From Phytohabitans aurantiacus (GTDB lineage Bacteria; Actinomycetota; Actinomycetes; Mycobacteriales; Micromonosporaceae): a stretch of DNA of 64,000 nucleotides. A program made the translations under genes and the position numbers. The stretch covers positions 97,031-161,030 of the forward strand of contig NZ_BSDI01000005.1 of NCBI RefSeq assembly GCF_027923225.1. The letters are read 5' to 3'. Below are positions 9,401 through 18,400 of the stretch, piece by piece; within the stretch, counting starts at the first letter, position 1, and each line of letters begins with the position of its first letter. The notes under the pieces are model-generated. The model was not told the DNA's origin. It saw only the letters and a list, made by a program, of their open reading frames with translations, and made no database searches.

Positions 9401-12400
9401 GCCGCACCGGTGTCCGCCGGCAGCTTGAGATGTACCGCCTCGGGCGGGCGCTCGTCGCCACCGTGCGCCGCGACCAGCGTCGGCTCTTCGACGCCCGCCA
9501 GCGCGGCCCGCCACGCCGCACGGGCGGCAGACCGGTCCTGAGCGGCGAGCCAGGCCAGGTAGTCGCGATAGGGCTGCGGTGCGGGCACGGCGCGGCCGCT
9601 GTACCCGGCGAGCAGCTCGCGCACCAGGATGGGCAGCGACCAGCCGTCGAGCAGCAGGTGGTGCGCGGTGATGACCAGGCGGTGCCGGTCGTCGTCGAGC
9701 ACGATGAGGGTCATCCGCAGCGACGGTCCACGGTGGAGGGCGAACCGCTCGGCGCGGTCGCGTTCCAGCAGCAGCCGCAGCGTCTCCGGCCGCGCCCTCG
9801 GCTTGACCCGGCGCAGGTCGACGCGGCGCCAGGGCAGGCGGGCGCTGGCCGGTACCACCTGGACCGGGCCGGAGGCGCGCTGCAGGAACGCCGCGCGCAG
9901 GTTGCCGTGCCGGACCAGCAGGGCACCGGCCGCGTCGCGCAACGCCTCCTCCCGCAGCGGGCCGTCGAGGTCCAGCGCGAGCTGCACGGTGTACGGGTCG
10001 CGGGGCGACACGTCGGTCAGGGCGTGGAAGAGCAGGCCCTCCTGCAACGGCGTCAACGGCCACACGTCGCGCACCGGCACGTCCGGCGCGGCGGCGGCGA
10101 AGGACGCCTCGATGTCGTCGATCTGGTCCTGGACGAGCCGCACCAGCGGCAGGTCCGAGGGGGTGAGCCCGCCGGCGCCGGGCCGGCGGGCCTGCGCCGC
10201 CAGGGCGCGCAGCACCGCGAACCAGTCCCGGGCCAGCTCCCGCACCCGCTCCTCGGGCACGAGGCCGGCCGCCCAGGACCAGGTGGCCGCGAGCCGTGAC
10301 CCGCCGGGGGCGTCGTGCGCCACGGCGGTCAGCTCCAGGACGTGCGCGAGCGGCGTGTCCGGGTGGGCGCCGGGTCGCTGGGGTCCGCCCAGTACCGGAG
10401 CCCAGCCGTCGCCTGTGGTGACGCGGCCGAGGTAGTTGAAGCCGACCTCGGGCGCGGGCAGGGCCGCCAGCACCGGCTTGGTCTCGGCGTCGAGGTAGCG
10501 CAGCAGGCCATATCCGATGCCACCGTCCGGTATGGACCGGAGCTGCTCCTTGACCCGCTTGAGCGCCACCGTGGTGTCCGACCGGTGGACGTCGCCCGGG
10601 TCGAGCCGCACCGGGTGGATGCTGGTGAACCAGCCCACGGTGCGCGACAGGTCGACCGGCCAGCGCGGACCGTCCGGCCGGCCGTGGCCTTCGACGTCCA
10701 CGACGACAGGCCCGCCGTAGCGGCGCCGCACCGCGATCGCGAACGCGGCCAGCAGCACGTCCTGTACGCCGCAACGGAACGCCGCCGGCACGCGGGCCAG
10801 CACGTCCGTGACGTCCGACGTGGACAGTTCGAGCGTCAGGTGACGGGCGGTGCCGAGGGTGTCGCGGCTGGGATCGAGCCGCCGGGTGGCGATCCGCGCC
10901 CGCGGGCCGTCGAGCACGGCCGTCCACAGGGGAAGCTCGTCCCGGGTGCGGGGGTCGGCGGCGCGGCCGGCCAGTACCTGGCTCCAGCGGCGCACCGACG
11001 TGCCGGCCGGTGGGAGCTGGACGGTCTGCCCGGTGGCGGCCGCCTGCCAGGCCGCGTGCAGGTCGGGCAGCAGGATCCGCCACGAGACGCCGTCGACGCA
11101 GAGGTGGTGGACGACGACGAGCAGGTGTTCGTCGAACAGCACCGCGCGCAGCGTGGCACCCGACGAGGGATCGAGCTCGGCGCTCGCCTCGGCGAACTCC
11201 CGGGCGACGGTCTCGTCGGTGGCTGGCCCGGCGACCCGGCGCAGGCAGGCGGCCGCGTCGACGGTCCCGACCGGACGGACACGGGTCGCGGGTGCCCTGG
11301 TCTCGGATGCCCTGTGCAGGCGCAGGGCATCGTGGTGGTCGACGACCGCCTGGAGCGCGGCCGCGAGGTGGTCGTACTCGATCCCGGCCGGCACCCGCAC
11401 GAGCACCGACTGGTTGAACCCCGCGAGGGGCCCGCCGCGCTCGGCCCACCACTCGGTGATCGGGGTGGCGCCGACCGGCCCGACCGGCGCGTCCTCGACC
11501 TCCGCGTCGGCGGCGATCGGGGTCGCCACGGCGGCCAGCGCGGCCGGCGTGCGTGCGTTGAACACGTCGCGCGGCGTGATGGCCAGCCCGGCCTGCCGCG
11601 CCCGGCTGACGAGTCGCATCGCCATGATGCTGTCGCCGCCGAGGTCGAAGAAGCCGTCGTCGGCTCCGACCTCCGCCCTGTGCAGCACCTCGGCGAACAC
11701 CCGGCAGAGCATCTCTTCGTCGCCGGTCGCCGGCCTCCGGGACGGGGCGAAGGTGGGGACGGGCAACGCGCCGCGGTCGAGCTTGCCGCTGCCGTTGACC
11801 GGCAACTCGGTCAGGCCCACGATCGCCGACGGCACCATGAAACCGGGCAGCCGGCGCGCGACCGCCTCCCGGACGCCCTCGACGTCGGGCGGCACCACGT
11901 AGGCCACCAGCCGCCCGTCGCGGACCGCGGCGGCGGCCTGCCGCACGCCGTCGCAGGCAGCGAGCGCGGCCTCGACCTCGCCCAGCTCGATGCGGTACCC
12001 CCGCACCTTGACCTGATCGTCGGCGCGCCCGAGGAACTCCAGTTGACCGTCGGCGCGCCACCGGACCAGGTCGCCGGTGCGGTACATCCGCTCCCCGGCC
12101 GGACCGAAGGGATTGGCCACGAACCGTTCGGCCGTCAGTGCCGGCCGGCCGAGGTAGCCGCGGGCCACACCGGCGCCGGAGACGTACAGCTCGCCGGGGG
12201 CACCGGGCGGCACCGGGCGCAGCCGGCCGTCGAGCACCCGCACGGTCGTGGCGGTGAACGGGCGGCCGATCGGCGACACGCCGGCGCCATCCTGGTACGG
12301 CTCGCTCATCGTGGCGAAGACCGCTGTCTCGGTTGGACCGTACACATTGACCATCCGCCGCTCGCCGGACCACGGCGCGAGGACGCCGGCCGGTACCGTC

Positions 12401-15400
12401 TCGGCGCCCACCAGCACCGTGCGGAGCGCGAGGGCGCCGGCCAGTTCGGGCTCGCCGGCGGCCGCCGCCAGGAGGGCGGCCAGCGCGGTGGGCGTCTGGT
12501 TGAGCACGGTGACCCGCTCGTCGACGAGCAGCCGCAGGAACGCCGCCGGCGTGCGGGTGGTCTCCTCCGGTACCACGACGAGGCGCCCGCCGTGCAGCAG
12601 CGCGCCCCACAGCTCCCACACCGAGAAGTCGAAGGCGTACGAGTGGAACAGCGGCCACACGTCATCGGCGCGGAACTCGAATAGCTCTGTGGAGCTGAAC
12701 AGCCGCGCCGCGTTGCCGTGCGTGACGACGACGCCCTTGGGCGTGCCGGTCGAGCCGGACGTGTAGATGACGTACGCCGGATTGCGCGGGTCGAGCCGCA
12801 CCACCGGCGGCCAGTCCGGACCGTCCACAAGGACGTCGCCGGCGGTCAGCAGTCGCTCGGCTCCGGCGTCGCGGCACAGGAACGCGATCCGCTCCGCCGG
12901 GTAGCCGGGATCGACCGGCAGGTACGCGGCGCCGGCCTTGAGCACGCCGAGGATCGCGACGACCAGCTCGACCGTGCGGGGCATCGCGAGCGCCACGACC
13001 TGCTCGGGGCCGGCGCCGTCCGCGACGAGCCGGTGGGCCAGCCGGTTGGCGGCGATGTCCAGCTCCGCGTACGTCAGCGACCGGTCGCCGCAGGTCACCG
13101 CCACCGCACCCGGTGTACGGGCCACCTGGGCGGCGAACAGCGCGGGCAGCAGGGCGCCCCGTGCCTCACCGGAGCCCGCCCACGCGGTGAGGATCCGGTC
13201 GCGCTCCTCATCGGACAGTACGTCCAGGTCACCGATCCGCCGCCCGGTGTCGCCGAGCGCGGCTGCCAGCAGCCGCTGGAGCCTGCCGACCAGCGACTCC
13301 ACTGTGGAGCGGTCGTACAGGTCGGTGCGGTACTCGACGGTCCCCGCGATCCCACCGTCCTCTTCTGCCAACGAAAAGGACAGGTCGAGCCGCGACGTGC
13401 CGGTGTGTACGGGCACCGGCTCGCACCGCAGCCCCGGCAGGCTCAGGTCGCCGACGGGCTGCTGCCACGCGAGCATCACTTGGACGAGGGGGTGGTGCGC
13501 CAGCGACCGGTCCGGGTTGAGCACTCCCACCAGGTGCTCGAACGGCACGTCCTGGTGTGCCAGCGCGCCGAGGCCGCGCTCCCGCACCCGCCCCAGCAGC
13601 TCGGCGAAGCTCGGGTCGCCCGAGGCGTCCACCCGCAGCACGAGCGTGTTGACGAACATGCCGGTCAGGTCCGCCAGGGCCGGGTCGGGGCGACCGGCGA
13701 CCGGTACGCCCACGGGGATGTCGGTGCCGGCGCCGAGCCGGCACAGCAGCGCCGCCAGCCCGGCCTGTACGACCATGAACGGGGTCGCGTTGCCGGTGGC
13801 GGCGACCCGCTTGATCCGCTCGTACAGGGCAGCGGGCCAGTGGAAAGCGACCACGTCCCCTTGATGTGACGGCGAAGCGGCGCGGCGGTCGGCGGGCAGG
13901 TGGATGCGCTCCGGCAACCCGGTCAGCGCCTCCCGCCAGTAGCTGTCGTCCGGCACCATTTCGCGCTGCCACACCGCGTAGTCCACGTACCGCACCGGCA
14001 GCGCCGACCACGCCACCTCGGCGCCCGCGACCCGGCACCCGTACGCGAACGCGAGGTCCCGCCACAGCACGCCGGCCGACCATCCGTCGACCGCGATGTG
14101 GTGCGAGACCACGAGCAGCACGTGTTCGCCCGGTGCGGGCCGGAACAGGTGCGCCCGCAACGGTGCCTCGCCGGCCAGGTCGAACGCGTACCGCGCGGCG
14201 CGGCGCAACGCGTACGGCAGGTCGGCCGGATCGACGGCTTCGGCGCGCAGGTCCGGGCGGACCGCCTCGGGTTCGAGGACCCGCTGGTACGGCGCGCCGC
14301 CTTCCTCCGGGTAGCTGGTGCGCAGGGCCTCGTGGCGGGCCACCACGTCGGCCAGGGCCGCGCGCAGCGCCGCGACGTCCAGGTCGCCTTCGATCCGGAC
14401 GGCGACGGGCACGTTGTACGTCGGCTGCGTCTCGTCGAGGCGGTGCAGTGCCCAGAGCCGCGCCTGCGCGAACGACAGCGGCGGCCGTGCGGGGCGCGTG
14501 GCGAGCGCCAGCACCGGGTTTCGTGGCGCGGCCGCGCGGAGCCGGGGCGCGAGCGCGGACGGGGTCGGCGCCTCGAAGACGTCCCGGACGCCGACCTCCG
14601 CGCCCAGGTCCCGCCGCACCAGGCTCACCAGCCGGGTCACCGACAGGCTGTCGCCACCGAGGTCGAAGAAGCTGTCGTCGGCGCCCACCGCCTCCTTGTT
14701 CAGCACCGCGGCGAACGCCCGGCAGAGCATCTTCTCGTGCTCGGTCGCCGGCTCGCGGGACGGGGTCGAGGTGGGGGCGGGCAGCGCCTTGCGGTCGAGC
14801 TTGCCGTTGCGGTTGATCGGCAGCTCGTCCAGCCCGACGATCGCCGAGGGCACCATGTAAGCCGGTAGCCGGCGGGCCACCGCCTCTCGCACACCCTCCA
14901 CATCGGACGGCACCACGTATCCGACCAGCCGGCCGTCCAGCACTGCGGCCGCCGCCTGCTTCACACCGTCACACGCGGCGAGCGCCGAAGAGACCTCGCC
15001 CAGCTCGATCCGGTACCCGCGCACCTTCACCTGGTCGTCGGCCCGGCCCACGAACTCCAGGTGCCCATCGGCGCGCCACCGCACCACGTCACCGGTGCGG
15101 TACATCCGGCCGCGCTCGAACGGGCAGGCGACGAAGCGCTCGGCCGTCAGCGCGGGGCGTCCCGCGTAACCGCGCGCCACACCGGCACCGGCCACGTACA
15201 GCTCGCCAGCGACGCCCGGTGGTACCGGTCGTAACCACGCGTCCAGTACCCACAGCCGGGTGCCCTCGATCGGTCGCCCGACCGGCACCCCCGCCCCGTC
15301 CGGGAGCGGATCGCTGACCGTGGCGCACACGGTCACCTCGGTCGGCCCGTAGGCGTTCAGCAGCCGCCGCCCGGCGGACCACTCGGCCAGTACCGGCTCG

Positions 15401-18400
15401 GGCAGCGCCTCTCCGGCGGCGACGACGGTCCCCACCGGTACCGCCGACGGGTCGAGCCCGGCCAGTACGCTCGGCGGCACGGTCACGTGCGTGATGCCGT
15501 CGCGCGCCGCCAGATCCGCCACCGGATCCGGGCCGGCGACCACAATGGACGCCCCCGACGACAGCGCACCCCAGAGCTCCCACACCGACGCGTCGAACCC
15601 CGGCGACGAGAACCACAGCACACGCTTGCCCGGCCCCAGTCCGAGCCGCCGGACCTGCGCGGCCGCCATCACCGGTACGCCGCTGTGCGGCACCACGACG
15701 CCCTTCGGCTCCCCCGACGACCCCGACGTGAAGATGACGTAGGCGGCGTTGCGCGGGTCCAGCGCCGGTATACGCACCGGGTTGGCTCGGTCCTCGGCGA
15801 GGCTTGGCCCGTCGGTCAGGATGTCGTCGGCCGTCAGCAGCAGCCTCGGCCGCGCCTGTTCGAGCAGCAGGCCCAACCGGTCCGGCGGGCAGTCCGGGTC
15901 GACCGGCAGGTACGCCGCACCGGCCTTCAGCACGCCGAGCATCGCCACGACGAACTCCAGCGAGCGCGGCACCGCGAGCCCCACCACCTGCTCCGGCCCG
16001 GTCCCGTCCGCGATCAGGCGGCGCGCCAGCCGGTTCGAGGCGGCGTCCAGTTCGGCGTACGTCAGCGACCGCGCGCCGGAGACGACCGCGACCGCGTCCG
16101 GTGCCCGCGCCACCCGCGCGGCGAACACCTCCGGAAGGGTCACGCCCGCCTCCACCGCCGCCGACCCGGCCCACGGACCCAGAACGCTCGCGCGCTCGGA
16201 GTCCGAGAGCAGGTCGATCTCACCCACCCGGCGCCCCGGGTCGTCCACCGCCGCCGTCAACAGCCGCCCCAGCCTGCCGATCAGCGACTCCACAGTGGAA
16301 CGATCGAACAGGTCGGTGCGGTACTCGACACTCCCCGCGACCCCACCGTCCTCCTCCCCCAACGAGAAGGACAGATCCAGCCGCGCGGTACCGGTGTGCA
16401 CCGGGATCGCCTCGCACCGCACCCCCGACAGGACCGGTTCGACCGCCGGCGTGTGCTGCCACGCCAGCACCACCTGCACGAGGGGGTGGTGCGCCGGCGA
16501 CCGAGCCGGATTGACCACCCCCACCAGATGCTCGAACGGTACGTCCTGGTGCGCCAGGGCACCGACGCTCCGCTCTCGCACCCGCTCCAGCAGCTCGGCG
16601 AAGCGCGGATCGCCCGAGACGTCGACACGCATCACCAAGGTGTTCACGAACATACCGGCCAGGTCCGCCAGCGCCGGCTCCGAGCGCCCCGCCACCGGTA
16701 CCCCTATCGGCACATCGGTGCCCGCGCCGAGCCGCGACAGCAGCGCCGCCAGCCCGGCCTGTACCACCATGAACGGCGTCGCCCCGCGGTCGGCCGCAAG
16801 CCCCTTCACGCGCTCGTACAGCGAAGCCGGCCAGTGGAACGCCACCACATCGCCCTCGCGCGAAGCGGCGGCCGGACGGCGGTCCACCGGAAGGTCGATC
16901 CGCTCGGGCATTCCCGCGAGGGCCTCGCGCCAATAGCCGTCGTCCGGTGCCGCCAGAGCCTGTCGCTGCCACGCCGCGTAGTCCGTGTATCGCACCGGCG
17001 GCTCGGTCCACTCCGGAGCCTCACCGGCGTACGCCGACGCCAGGTCCCGCCACAGCACACCGGCCGACCACCCGTCGACCGCGATGTGGTGCGCCACCAC
17101 CAGCAGCACGTAGCCACTGTCCACTGTGAACAGGCGGGCGCGGATCGGGAGCTCGCTGGTGAGGTCGAACGGTTCCCGGGCGGCCCGGCGCAGCGCCTCG
17201 TCGAGGTCGGTCTCGTCCAGAGCCGCCTCATCTACCGCAGCGGTCCGCAGCACCGTGCCCACCTCGGCCGGATCGAGGACCCGCAGGTACGGCACGCCGT
17301 CCGCCTCCGGGTAGACGGTGCGCAGCACCTCGTGCCGGGCCACCACGGCGTCGAACGCCGACCGCAACGCGGCCACGTCGAGGTCGCCGGAAATCCGCAC
17401 GGCAGCCGGCATATGGTAAGCCGGGCTCGGCCCGTCGAGCTGGTGCAGGAACCACAGCCGCTCCTGCGCGAACGACAGCGCCGGCTTCTCCCGCGAGGCC
17501 ACCGCTCCCACGAGGGCGGGTGGCTCGGCGGGCCGGAGCCGGAGGGCCAGCGCCCCCGGAGTGAGCGCCTCGAAGACGTCCCGCACGCTCAGCTCCACGC
17601 CCAGGTCCCGCCGCACGTGGCCCACCAGCCGGGTCACGGACAGGCTGTCGCCGCCAAGCGCGAAGAAGCTGTCGTCGGCGCCGACCGCCGGCAGGCCCAG
17701 CACCGTGGCGAACGCCCCGCACAGCATCTGCTCGCGGGCGTCCGCTGGCTCGCGTGACGTCAAAAAAGTGGGTGCGGGCAACGCCTTGCGATCCAGCTTG
17801 CCGCTGCCGGTCAGCGGCAGCTCCACAAGGGACACCACGGCGGAGGGGACCAAGTACGCCGGCAGCCGGCGGGCGAGAGCCTCCCGTACGGCCGCCACGT
17901 CCACATCGGCCGGTGTCACGTACCCCACCAGCCGCCCGTCCCGCACCACGGCGGTCGCTCGCCGCACCCCGTCACATGCGGCGAGCGCCGCCGAAACCTC
18001 ACCCAGCTCGATCCGGTACCCGCGCACCTTCACCTGGTCGTCGGCCCGTCCCAGAAACTCCAGTTGCCCGTCGGGGCGCCACCGCACCACATCGCCGGTC
18101 CGGTACATCCGGCCCGGCCCGAAAGGGCACGCGACGAACCGTTCCGCCGTCAGCCCGGCGCGCCCGGCGTACCCCCGCGCCAGCCCGGCACCGGCCACGT
18201 ACAGCTCACCGGCCACCCCGGGCGGAGCGGGGCGCAGCGCGCCGTCGAGCACGTACATGCGCAGGTAGCGCAGTGGCCTGCCGATCAGGCCGGCGCCCGC
18301 TCGCGCGTCCTCGTGGCGCAGCGCGGCGTACGTGGCGTGCACGGCGGTCTCGGTGGTGCCGTACATGTTCACCATGACCGGCGCCTCGTCCGGGTGCCGC

